Shown piece after piece: positions 51,539 to 58,937 of a stretch of 63,276 bases of DNA. The DNA comes from Actinomadura sp. KC06. Lineage in GTDB: Bacteria > Actinomycetota > Actinomycetes > Streptosporangiales > Streptosporangiaceae. The DNA is taken from positions 1 through 63,276 of the forward strand of contig NZ_SMKT01000037.1 in assembly GCF_004348735.1 (NCBI RefSeq). The letters are read 5' to 3'. Made by a program: the position numbers and the translations under genes. Below the pieces are notes generated by a model. It was not told the origin of the DNA. It did not search any database and saw only the letters and a list, made by a program, of their open reading frames with translations. The number at the start of each line of letters is the position of its first letter. The stretch's first letter is position 1.

Positions 51539-54500
51539 ATGAGCACCACCGCTTCGCCTTCTCCGATCCGCGCCCGGCTCGAGCGGGAGCGGGGGCGGAT
51601 CGCGATCGGCGGCGTCCACGCGCTCGTCCGGCTGCTGCTCGACCAGCGGCGCGCGGACGCGCGGCGCGGCTGGACGACCGCCGGGTTCGTGTCCGGGTAC
51701 CGGGGGTCGCCGCTGGGCGGGCTCGACCAGCAGTTGATGCGCGACGCGCGCCTGCTGGAGGACCACGACATCCGGTTCGTGCCGGGCGTGAACGAGGAGC
51801 TGGCGGCGACGGCCGTCTACGGGTCGCAGCTCGTGGATCATCTGCCGGGGCCGCGCTATCAGGGCGTCTTCGGGCTCTGGTACGGGAAGGCGCCGGGCGT
51901 CGACCGGTCGCTGGACGCGTTCAAGCACGCGAACTGGCTCGGCACGTCCGAGCGCGGCGGGGTGCTGGCGGTGGTGGGCGACGACCCGTCCGCCAAGTCG
52001 TCGACGCTGCCGTCCGCGACGGAGGGGGCGCTCGCGGAGGCGTTCATGCCCGTGCTCGTGCCCGCGTCGGTAGGCGACCTTCTGCGGCTGGGGCGGCACG
52101 GGTTCGAGATGTCGCGGTTCAGCGGCGCCTGGACGGGCTTCAAGGTCGTGACCGATGTCGCCGACTCGCACGAGATCGTGGACGCGGAGCAGGTCCCCGA
52201 CCCGGTGCTGCCCGAGTTCGCCTGGCGCGGACGTCCGTGGAAGCCGACCCGCAGGCCCGGCGTCGACCTGAAGGACACGACGTCGCTGGAGGCGGAGGTC
52301 CTGGAAGGCCGGTTGCAGGCCGCGGCGGCGTATGCCGCGGCCAACGGCCTCGACCGGATCGAGGGCGACGACGGTGACGCGACCCTAGGACTCGTCGCCG
52401 CAGGACGGACCTATCTGGAGCTGCGCGAGGCGCTCGACCGTCTGGGATTGGACGATGCGGCGCTGGCCAGGCGGGGCGTCCGCCTCCTGCGGCTCGCGAT
52501 GGTCTACCCGCTGGACGCCGGACGGATGCGGGAGTTCGCGCGCGGGCTCCGCGAGATCGTCGTGGTGGAGGAGAAGCGGGCGTTCATCGAGACGCAGATC
52601 AGGGACGTCCTGTACGAGGCGGCGGAGCGCCCGGCCGTGTACGGGAAGAACGGTCCAGGCGGCGCCGGTCTCGTCCCACCGGACGGGGGCCTCGACGCGG
52701 ACAGGATCACCAAGGTGCTGGCCCGGTTCCTCGCCGATCGTGTGGGAGCCGAGCATGTCGACCTGCGCGATCCGGTGCTGCGTCCCCGCAAACCGGCGGT
52801 GAATCTCCTCGCGCCCGCGCGCACGCCCTTCTTCTGCTCGGGCTGCCCGCACAACCGGTCCACGGTCGTCCCGGACGGGTCGGTCGCGGCGAGCGGCATC
52901 GGCTGCCATGTCATGACCGTGTTCACCGACCGCAGCATCGGCACGACGCAGATGGGCGGCGAGGGCGCGATGTGGGTCGGGGCCGCGAAGTTCAGCGGCA
53001 CCGGGCACATGTTCCAGAACCTCGGGGACGGGACGTTCTTCCACTCGGGGAGCCTCGCGGTCCGGCAGGCCGTCGCCGCCGGCACGAACATCACCTTCAA
53101 GCTCCTCTACAACGCGGCCGTGGCGATGACGGGCGGGCAGGACGCCGACGGCGGCTCCGACCCGGCCGCGATCACCCGGATGCTGCACGCCGAGGGCGTC
53201 GCGAAGATCGTGGTGGTGGCGGACGACCCGTCCCGCTACCCGCGCGGCACGGACTGGGCGCCCGGCGTCCGGGTCCGGCACCGCGACGACCTCGACGCCA
53301 TCCAGCGGGAGCTGCGCGAGGTGCCCGGCGTGACCGTGCTGCTGTACGACCAGGCATGCGCGGCGGAGACGCGGCGCAAGCGCAAGCGCGGGCTCGTCCC
53401 GGACCCGGAGACCCGCGTGCTGATCAACGAGGCGGTGTGCGAGGGCTGCGGCGACTGCGGCGTGAAGTCGAACTGCCTGAGCGTGGAGCCGGTCGAGACG
53501 GAGTTCGGACGCAAGACGCAGATCAACCAGACGTCCTGCAACAAGGACTACTCGTGCGTGGACGGCGACTGCCCCTCGTTCGTCACGGTCGTCCCAGGCG
53601 AGCGGAAGGCGCACGCGGCGCTGCCTGAGATCGGCGCCCTGGCCGAGCCCGACGTGCGGCCTCGGTCGGCGGACGTCCTGCTCGTCGGCATCGGCGGGAC
53701 CGGTGTCGTGACGGTCAACCAGGTCCTGGCCATGGCGGCGCTCCTCGACGGACGGCACGCCCGCGCGCTCGATCAGACCGGGCTGAGCCAGAAGGCGGGC
53801 GCGGTCGTGTCGCACCTGCGGATCGGCGATGAGCACCGGGACCGTCCGGGGATGGTCGGCGCGGGCGGCGCGGACGCCTATCTCGTGTTCGACTCGCTGG
53901 CGGGGACGTCCGAGACGAACCTGCGCCGCTGCGCGCCGGGCCGCACCGCCGCGGTCGTGTCGACCAGCGAGGTCCCCACCGGACGGATGATCACGGACAC
54001 GGCGGCGTCGCTGCCGCCGAGCGCGTCCCTCGTGCAGCGGATCGCCGGACGGACGGACGCGGACCGCCTCGTCGCGCTCGACGCCCTCGGCCTCGCCGAA
54101 CGCTGGTTCGGGAGCACGACCACGGCCAACTTCGTCGTGGTCGGCGCCGCGTACCAGTCGGGGCTGCTGCCGCTGTCGGCGGACGCGATCGAGGAGGCGC
54201 TCGCGTTGAACGGCGTCCAGGTGGAGGCGAACGTCCAGGCGTTCCGGGCGGGGCGCCGGCTCGTCCTCGAACCGGGCTGGGCCGCAGCGGGATCGGAACC
54301 GCCGTCGTCGGCACCGGCGGCGCGTCCGCTGGACGGCACCGCGCCGGCCGCGATGAGCCTGGTCGACGCGTCCGGTGCGGACGGCGAGCTGGCCCGCGTG
54401 CTGCGGGTGCGCGTCCCTGACCTCGCGGCGTACCAGGACCTCGCGCTCGCCAAGCGGTACCTGGACGCCGTCATGCGCGTCGCCGCGGCGGAGGGCGCGG

Positions 54501-55054
54501 CCGGTGCCGGCGGGCGGCGGCTCGCGGTCGCCGTCGCGCGCAACCTGTACAAGCTGATGGCCTACAAGGACGAGTACGAGGTGGCCCGCCTGCACCTCGA
54601 TCCCGAGCTGGGCCGCCGGGTGGAGGAGCAGTTCGGGGCGGGCGCGTCCGTCCGGTACATGCTGCACCCGCCGCTGCTCCGGGTGATCGGGATGGACAAG
54701 AAGATCGCGCTCGGCCGGACGGCCCGACCTGCGTTCCACGCGCTGCGCGCGATGCGGCGCCTGCGCGGCACCCCCTTCGACCCGTTCGGGATGACGGCGC
54801 AGCGCCGCGCCGAGCGCCGCCTCGTCACCGGCTACGTCGCCGTCGTGAACGAGCTGGTCGCCGGTCTGGACGACGCCGACCTGGACAACGCCGCCGGGCA
54901 GGCGAGGCTCGACCTGGCCGTGCGGATCGCGGAGCTGCCCGACATGGTCCGCGGCTACGAGGACGTCAAGACCGCGAACATCGTCCGCTACGAGGAGCGC
55001 CTTGGCGAGCTGCTGACCGCTTGGCGCTCCGAGCCCTCCCCGGCCGTCGTCTAG
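51539..55054 (+). CDS. Indolepyruvate ferredoxin oxidoreductase, fused alpha/beta
   Basis: The 1171-residue enzyme oxidatively decarboxylates aryl-pyruvates (indolepyruvate, phenylpyruvate) to aryl-acetyl-CoA with thiamine diphosphate and ferredoxin. The N-terminal pyrimidine/transketolase part has SGYRGSPLGGLDQQLM. The ThDP-binding part has FFCSGCPHNRST and SGIGCHVMTVF. A cysteine-rich iron-sulfur segment lies at about residues 635-680 (CEGCGDCGVKSNC, then CNKDYSCVDGDC). The gamma-like domain is DVLLVGIGGTGVVTVNQVL. The C-terminal DUF6537-type region (YKLMAYKDEYEVARLH) is present. Actinobacteria use this single long polypeptide. It is divergent from AsnC. Confidence 0.94.
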   Translation: MSTTASPSPIRARLERERGRIAIGGVHALVRLLLDQRRADARRGWTTAGFVSGYRGSPLGGLDQQLMRDARLLEDHDIRFVPGVNEELAATAVYGSQLVDHLPGPRYQGVFGLWYGKAPGVDRSLDAFKHANWLGTSERGGVLAVVGDDPSAKSSTLPSATEGALAEAFMPVLVPASVGDLLRLGRHGFEMSRFSGAWTGFKVVTDVADSHEIVDAEQVPDPVLPEFAWRGRPWKPTRRPGVDLKDTTSLEAEVLEGRLQAAAAYAAANGLDRIEGDDGDATLGLVAAGRTYLELREALDRLGLDDAALARRGVRLLRLAMVYPLDAGRMREFARGLREIVVVEEKRAFIETQIRDVLYEAAERPAVYGKNGPGGAGLVPPDGGLDADRITKVLARFLADRVGAEHVDLRDPVLRPRKPAVNLLAPARTPFFCSGCPHNRSTVVPDGSVAASGIGCHVMTVFTDRSIGTTQMGGEGAMWVGAAKFSGTGHMFQNLGDGTFFHSGSLAVRQAVAAGTNITFKLLYNAAVAMTGGQDADGGSDPAAITRMLHAEGVAKIVVVADDPSRYPRGTDWAPGVRVRHRDDLDAIQRELREVPGVTVLLYDQACAAETRRKRKRGLVPDPETRVLINEAVCEGCGDCGVKSNCLSVEPVETEFGRKTQINQTSCNKDYSCVDGDCPSFVTVVPGERKAHAALPEIGALAEPDVRPRSADVLLVGIGGTGVVTVNQVLAMAALLDGRHARALDQTGLSQKAGAVVSHLRIGDEHRDRPGMVGAGGADAYLVFDSLAGTSETNLRRCAPGRTAAVVSTSEVPTGRMITDTAASLPPSASLVQRIAGRTDADRLVALDALGLAERWFGSTTTANFVVVGAAYQSGLLPLSADAIEEALALNGVQVEANVQAFRAGRRLVLEPGWAAAGSEPPSSAPAARPLDGTAPAAMSLVDASGADGELARVLRVRVPDLAAYQDLALAKRYLDAVMRVAAAEGAAGAGGRRLAVAVARNLYKLMAYKDEYEVARLHLDPELGRRVEEQFGAGASVRYMLHPPLLRVIGMDKKIALGRTARPAFHALRAMRRLRGTPFDPFGMTAQRRAERRLVTGYVAVVNELVAGLDDADLDNAAGQARLDLAVRIAELPDMVRGYEDVKTANIVRYEERLGELLTAWRSEPSPAVV

Positions 55055-55061
55055 CGCGCGG

Positions 55062-55922
55062 TCAGGAGAAGGCGCTGGACAGGGCGCCGACCAGCGCGAT
55101 GAGGACGATCTGCACGGCGAGGACCTTGGCCAGGGCACGGGGTGCGAGGCGGCCCTCGTAGCACCGCTCGATCAGGGTCTTGAGCTGGTCGGTCAGGTTA
55201 GTGCGAGGCGCGGAATGGCGCGACGCGACGCCCCGGAACGTCACGGACGGCGGCGGCGCCGCGGGCGGCTCGTCGATGGGACGCAGCAGGACGCTCGTGA
55301 CCGCGCGGGTCGGGACGATCATCTGGTCCCAGTGCAGGGCGTCCAGCGGCAGCGGTTTCCCGTGGCCGTCGAGCTGGAAGATCGGTCCGTACAGGACGAT
55401 GAAGCGGACCCCGTGCCCGCGCCCGGCGGCGCATTCCTCGCCCAGCATTCCGCGATAGGTCTGGCCGCTGTTCAGCGTGATCTCGAGTTCGATCTCGCGG
55501 TCCGAATAGTCCGCCCGGACGGCGGCCGCGCGGGCGGCGGCCGACGTGCGGGGCAGGCCGAGGACGGGGCCGGGACGGTTCTCCAGCCGCGTCAGGACAA
55601 CTGCCGCAAATGCAGACAAAGTCAGAGAGAAACCGAGAAAGCAGGCGATGGACCAGGCCGCGACCAGCGGCGAGTGCAGCGGCGTGGCGTTCTCGTCGAG
55701 AAGGCGGCGCAAGCTGAGTTGCGATTCCCGCCCTAGTAGACCGAGGACCATCAGCGTGCCGGTGGTGATCAATGTCCCCGCGATGACCACGCGGGCGAAC
55801 TGCGGGCGCGGATTTCCGGTCCGGCCCCTCTCACCGCCGCCGCGGATCTGATCGAAATGCAGCCCGGGAAGCGCCGCCAAGACCAGGAGAACGATAGGCA
55901 CGACTACAGAAATTTCGGTCAT
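55062..55922 (-). CDS. Membrane protein, DUF6338-like, unknown function
   Basis: The 286-residue product has three N-terminal membrane helices (VVVPIVLLVLAALPG; VVIAGTLITTGTLMVLG; WSIACFLGFSLTLSAFAAVV). A cytoplasmic domain (ELEITLNSGQTYRGMLG, VRFIVLYGPIFQLD) and a C-terminal helix (ALAKVLAVQIVLIALVGALS) follow. The N-terminal layout recalls DUF6338 proteins, a tentative match. ATG 55922 follows AGGGG. It is divergent from the pseudokinase gene, with 178 bp between them. Confidence 0.7.
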   Translation of the reverse strand: MTEISVVVPIVLLVLAALPGLHFDQIRGGGERGRTGNPRPQFARVVIAGTLITTGTLMVLGLLGRESQLSLRRLLDENATPLHSPLVAAWSIACFLGFSLTLSAFAAVVLTRLENRPGPVLGLPRTSAAARAAAVRADYSDREIELEITLNSGQTYRGMLGEECAAGRGHGVRFIVLYGPIFQLDGHGKPLPLDALHWDQMIVPTRAVTSVLLRPIDEPPAAPPPSVTFRGVASRHSAPRTNLTDQLKTLIERCYEGRLAPRALAKVLAVQIVLIALVGALSSAFS

Positions 55923-56040
55923 CGTCACCCCTGCCCGCTTGGGGTACTTGGGCCCCAAATCTTCGCAGTTACCCCCTGGAATCTCAACATCACCACCCGC
56001 TGTTCTCGGCGCCCGGTCGAACCCGTCCGCCGGGCGGCCC

Positions 56041-56054
56041 GTACCAGCTGGTAC
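56041..56054. promoter_or_regulatory. Perfect palindrome upstream of the pseudokinase gene
   Basis: GTACCAGCTGGTAC is a perfect 14-bp palindrome 46 bp before the GTG start at 56101. A second dyad TTGGGG/CCCCAA (55939-55958) lies close to the divergent membrane-protein start. Either could be a regulator site; no regulator gene adjoins. Confidence 0.45.
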
Positions 56055-56100
56055 GCCGGGGACCGCGCCCGGCCTGGAAGCACGACAAGGGTTGGTTCGA

Positions 56101-57456
56101 GTGGAATCGGGCTTGCGGCTGGCGGAGCGTTACCGCCTCGTGGAGCATCTCGGCTCTCCTGCAGGCAGGACCACTCGTGCTGATAGGGCTAATCGCGCTC
56201 GCGGGGCATTGGAGGTATGGCGGGCCTGGGACGAACTGCTCGGACGCCCCGTCGCGGTGAAGCTGCTGCCGTCCGCGCACACCGATCTGCGCCGTGCCTT
56301 CCAGGAGGCCGTCAACCGGGCCGCCGGTCTCTCGCATCCCGCGCTGGAAATGGTCTACGACGGCGACCAGGCCCGTGACGCGTCCGGACGTCTCGTCTCC
56401 TACGTCGTGACCGAGTTCCTGGACGGCGAGACGCTCGCCGAAAGGCTCCGCCACCGCCCGCTCAGCGTGCCGGAGACGATCGGCGTCTGCGCGCGGATCG
56501 CCGCCGCGCTGGACGCCGCGCACAGGGCCGGAGTGGCGCACGGCGATCTGAATCCGGGCAAGGTCATGCTCGTCTGCGGCGACGTCAAGGTCGTCGACAC
56601 CGGGATCGGCGGGATCGTGCGCAGGGCCCGCAACGCGTCCGGCCCGTCCGGCGCGGCCGGCCGCAGGAGGGCCGCCGTGCTCGCGCCGTCCACCGGCGCC
56701 CAGAGCCAGGCGGGCGACGTGCGCGCCCTCGGCGTCATCATCTCCACCTGCCTCCCGGCCGGGACGTCCGGGGAACCGGCCTTCATCGCCGCGCGCTGCC
56801 TCGACGCGACCGCCGTGGACGGGCCGTCCGCGACGGAGATCGCCGCTCTCCTGGCCCAGGACGACGACGGCCCAGCGAACGCGGTGTTCGCGCCGAGGAA
56901 GGGCCTGGCGAACGACCCCGTCCAGCCGACGCTGCCGTTCCACGACCACCGGACGCACGACCACCGGACGCACGACCACCGGACGAAGGCGCTCCGCCTG
57001 CCGCCCCCGCCCCGCCGGCACGCGGCGGGCGTCCGGCTGGCGGCGGTCGCGCTCGTGGTCGCCATCCCCGTCACCGCCGCCGTCGCCATCCTCGTGTCGG
57101 CGCCGCGCAGCCCCGTCATCGTCGCGCCGCAGCCCCCGGCGAAGACCTCCCGGACGCCGCCGCGCGAACCCGGGGCGCGCGAGGTGACCGACGCGCTCGG
57201 ACGGCTGCGCCCCATCGTGAGCCGCGGCTACACCTCCGGCGAGATCCGGTCCGATGTCGCCATCGACCTCAACGACCAGATCACGAACCTGGAGAACGCC
57301 CTGGCCTCCGACCGCGACGGCGAGGTGAGGCGGCGCGCCGTGAACCGGCGGATCGCCCTGCTGCAGGACGAGATCGTCGCCCGGCAGCGGGAGCGCGGCC
57401 TGTCCCGGGACGTCGCCGCCGAGCTCAACCGCGTCCTCGCGACGATCCAGGCATGA
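56101..57456 (+). CDS. Membrane-anchored degenerate Ser/Thr kinase (likely pseudokinase)
   Basis: The 451-residue protein starts at GTG 56101. A PknB-type kinase fold covers residues about 5-265. The Gly-rich loop is missing (LGSPAGRTTRADRANR). The VAIK-type Lys54 and helix-C Glu69 are present. The catalytic loop is HGDLNPGK (Asp149 kept, the usual Asn is Lys154). DFG is DTG (Asp166 kept). The activation segment is short. A linker with three HDHRT repeats precedes a membrane helix (about 311-334). An approximately 115-residue helical extracytoplasmic tail follows. The stop overlaps the ATG of the next gene, whose tail domain aligns with this one. Weak kinase activity cannot be excluded. Confidence 0.8.
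   Translation: MESGLRLAERYRLVEHLGSPAGRTTRADRANRARGALEVWRAWDELLGRPVAVKLLPSAHTDLRRAFQEAVNRAAGLSHPALEMVYDGDQARDASGRLVSYVVTEFLDGETLAERLRHRPLSVPETIGVCARIAAALDAAHRAGVAHGDLNPGKVMLVCGDVKVVDTGIGGIVRRARNASGPSGAAGRRRAAVLAPSTGAQSQAGDVRALGVIISTCLPAGTSGEPAFIAARCLDATAVDGPSATEIAALLAQDDDGPANAVFAPRKGLANDPVQPTLPFHDHRTHDHRTHDHRTKALRLPPPPRRHAAGVRLAAVALVVAIPVTAAVAILVSAPRSPVIVAPQPPAKTSRTPPREPGAREVTDALGRLRPIVSRGYTSGEIRSDVAIDLNDQITNLENALASDRDGEVRRRAVNRRIALLQDEIVARQRERGLSRDVAAELNRVLATIQA
56941..56985 (+). repeat. Three 15-bp codon-phase tandem repeats
   Basis: CACGACCACCGGACG is repeated three times in tandem inside the pseudokinase gene, encoding HDHRT x3 (residues 281-295) in the juxtamembrane linker. The copies are near-perfect, so repeat number may vary between strains. 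The His-rich stretch could bind metal. Confidence 0.9.
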
Positions 57457-57935
57457 CGGCCGCGCAGCACGAGTGGCGGCGCGAGCAGCCGCAACCGGTG
57501 CACGGGGTTCGCGGGGTTCGCGGGTTCCGGATGCCCTGGCTGGCGCTCGCGAGTGTCGCCGCCACGATCGCCGCCGCGTCCGCGCTCGTCCTCGGGATCG
57601 GCGACACGCTCGACGGCGACGGCCCGCCCGGCCGCCTGCTCCCGCTCCAGGCGGCGTCTCCCACGGAGTCTCCCGAGACGCGCCTGCACGACGCGCTGGT
57701 CAGGCTCCATCTCTCCGTGAATGAGGGCGTCGAGGCGGGCGACGTCCGCGGTGACGCGGGGCTCGACCTCACCGCCGCGATCGAGCGGATGCTGGACCGT
57801 CCCTGGTCGCCGCCCGAACACCGCCGCGCGGACATCAGCCACCTCCACCAGAGGATCGCCGTCCGGACGCGGGAAGGCGCGATCGCCGGCCACCGCGCCG
57901 ACGAGCTCCACCTCATCCTCGACCGCGCCGCCTGA
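57453..57935 (+). CDS. Small membrane protein sharing the pseudokinase tail domain
   Basis: The 160-residue product has a short cytoplasmic N-terminus (about 26 residues), one membrane helix (MPWLALASVAATIAAASALV) and an extracytoplasmic domain (about 75-160). Its HDALVRLHLSVNEGVEAGDV, then DVRGDAGLDLTAAIERML, lines up with TDALGRLRPIVSRGYTSGEI, then RSDVAIDLNDQITNLENAL, in the pseudokinase tail. Both continue into ...RI-x-L/V-..., an -RE-x2-GL/AI- turn and a final amphipathic helix (AELNRVLATIQA versus DELHLILDRAA). The ATG overlaps the kinase stop (ATGA). Likely partners that interact through these domains (inference). No named family. Confidence 0.75.
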   Translation: MTAAQHEWRREQPQPVHGVRGVRGFRMPWLALASVAATIAAASALVLGIGDTLDGDGPPGRLLPLQAASPTESPETRLHDALVRLHLSVNEGVEAGDVRGDAGLDLTAAIERMLDRPWSPPEHRRADISHLHQRIAVRTREGAIAGHRADELHLILDRAA

Positions 57936-57950
57936 GTCCGGATACGACTC
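57934..57950. terminator. Short hairpin between convergent genes
   Basis: GAGTC and GACTC pair across a 7-nt loop, with CTGAG/CTCAG outside. It lies between the convergent partner gene and solute-binding-protein gene. The stem is weak (5 bp) and lacks a T run. Confidence 0.3.
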
Positions 57951-57953
57951 GGC

Positions 57954-58772
57954 TCAGACACAGCCCTCGAACTGGGGGATCTCGATCATCGACAGGTCCA
58001 TGCCGCTGCCGCCGAACCATTTGTGCATCAGCTTGGCGGCCGTCCCGTCCTGGTACATCCGGGTGATGGCGCGGTTGAGCGCCTCGCATCCGTCCGGGTC
58101 GCCCTTCTGGAGCCCGATCCCGGTGTTCTGCTCGCTGATCCGCGCGTTGACCAGCCGGAACCCGCCGCCCTCGCGCCGGATGAGCCCGGCCAGGATCACG
58201 TCGTTGGTGGTGATGGCGTCCACCCGGCGTTCCTTGATCATGGCCATGCAGGTGTCGTAGTCCTTGGCCGGGACGATCTGCGCCGTCATCCCGTTGATCG
58301 CCAGGAGCCGTTTGGTCGGGTCGGCTCCCTCGACCGCGCAGAACCTCCGCCCCTTCAGATCCCGCACGCCTTTGACACCGCGCTCGCCGGAGCGGACGAG
58401 CACGTCCTGGTTCGACATGTAGTACGGGCCCGCGTACGCGATCTGCGTCTTGCGCTCCGGTGTGACCGACAGCGTCGCGAGGACCAGGTCGGCGCGGCCC
58501 GACGTCAGGATCGTGATCCGCTCGGACGCCAGCGCTTGGACGAACCGGACCTTCTTTCCGAGCCGGTCCGCCACGTACCGCGCCACGTCGATGTCGAAGC
58601 CCTCGAACTGCCCGTCCGGCCGCCGGAGGCCGAGACCCGGCAGGTCCGCCCGCACCCCGACCACGAGCGTCTCCTTGTCGAGGAGCGAGGCGTCGTCGCT
58701 CTGCCCGCACGCCGGCAGCAGGCCGCCGACGAGGACGCTCGCGGCCAGAATTCGGACGGCGGACCATTTCAC
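57954..58772 (-). CDS. Orphan glutamate-type solute-binding lipoprotein (SBP_bac_3)
   Basis: The 272-residue product starts at GTG 58772, supported by GAGGAATTCC directly before it. Lipobox LPAC (Cys22) ends the signal peptide. The binding domain has LVVGVRADLPGLGLRRPDG, FEGFDIDVARYVADRLG, RADLVLATLSVTPERK, and GYYMS-type GPYYMSNQDVLVR. The Arg and Asp in LSVTPERK and DAITTNDVIL are amino-acid-binding positions in GluB/GlnH-type proteins. It has no permease or ATPase gene nearby, so it is more likely a sensor lipoprotein, or it shares a distant transporter. It is convergent with the pseudokinase pair. Confidence 0.88.
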   Translation of the reverse strand: MKWSAVRILAASVLVGGLLPACGQSDDASLLDKETLVVGVRADLPGLGLRRPDGQFEGFDIDVARYVADRLGKKVRFVQALASERITILTSGRADLVLATLSVTPERKTQIAYAGPYYMSNQDVLVRSGERGVKGVRDLKGRRFCAVEGADPTKRLLAINGMTAQIVPAKDYDTCMAMIKERRVDAITTNDVILAGLIRREGGGFRLVNARISEQNTGIGLQKGDPDGCEALNRAITRMYQDGTAAKLMHKWFGGSGMDLSMIEIPQFEGCV

Positions 58773-58801
58773 GGAATTCCTCACGGCGTAACCATAAGGC
58801 A

Positions 58802-58843
58802 ACCACAACAGGCACCTCCTCCGGATGAGGTGCCCGTTGTGGT
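58802..58843 (-). terminator. Strong 17-bp hairpin between MFS and solute-binding protein genes
   Basis: ACCACAACAGGCACCTC (58802-58818) pairs with GAGGTGCCCGTTGTGGT (58827-58843) with one mismatch and an 8-nt loop. It lies between the end of the DHA2 exporter (58938) and the start of the solute-binding protein (58772), both on the minus strand. Most likely an intergenic terminator for the exporter transcript; no T run follows. Confidence 0.6.
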
Positions 58844-58937
58844 GCGGGGCTGTCGGACGAACCGGGCCGTGAGGTCCGGGTCAAGGCTTCGTCCGGTTCC
58901 CCGGGCTTTGTGTTGTGCGCAGGCGTGCGCTGTGGGG

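Noticed and set aside
52385..55138. Long minus-strand reading frame opposite the indolepyruvate oxidoreductase
   Set aside because: Antisense shadow; the plus strand carries iron-sulfur and ThDP motifs.
56941..56985. CRISPR-like or other interspersed repeat
   Set aside because: The repeats are direct tandem, 15 bp, in coding phase and without spacers.
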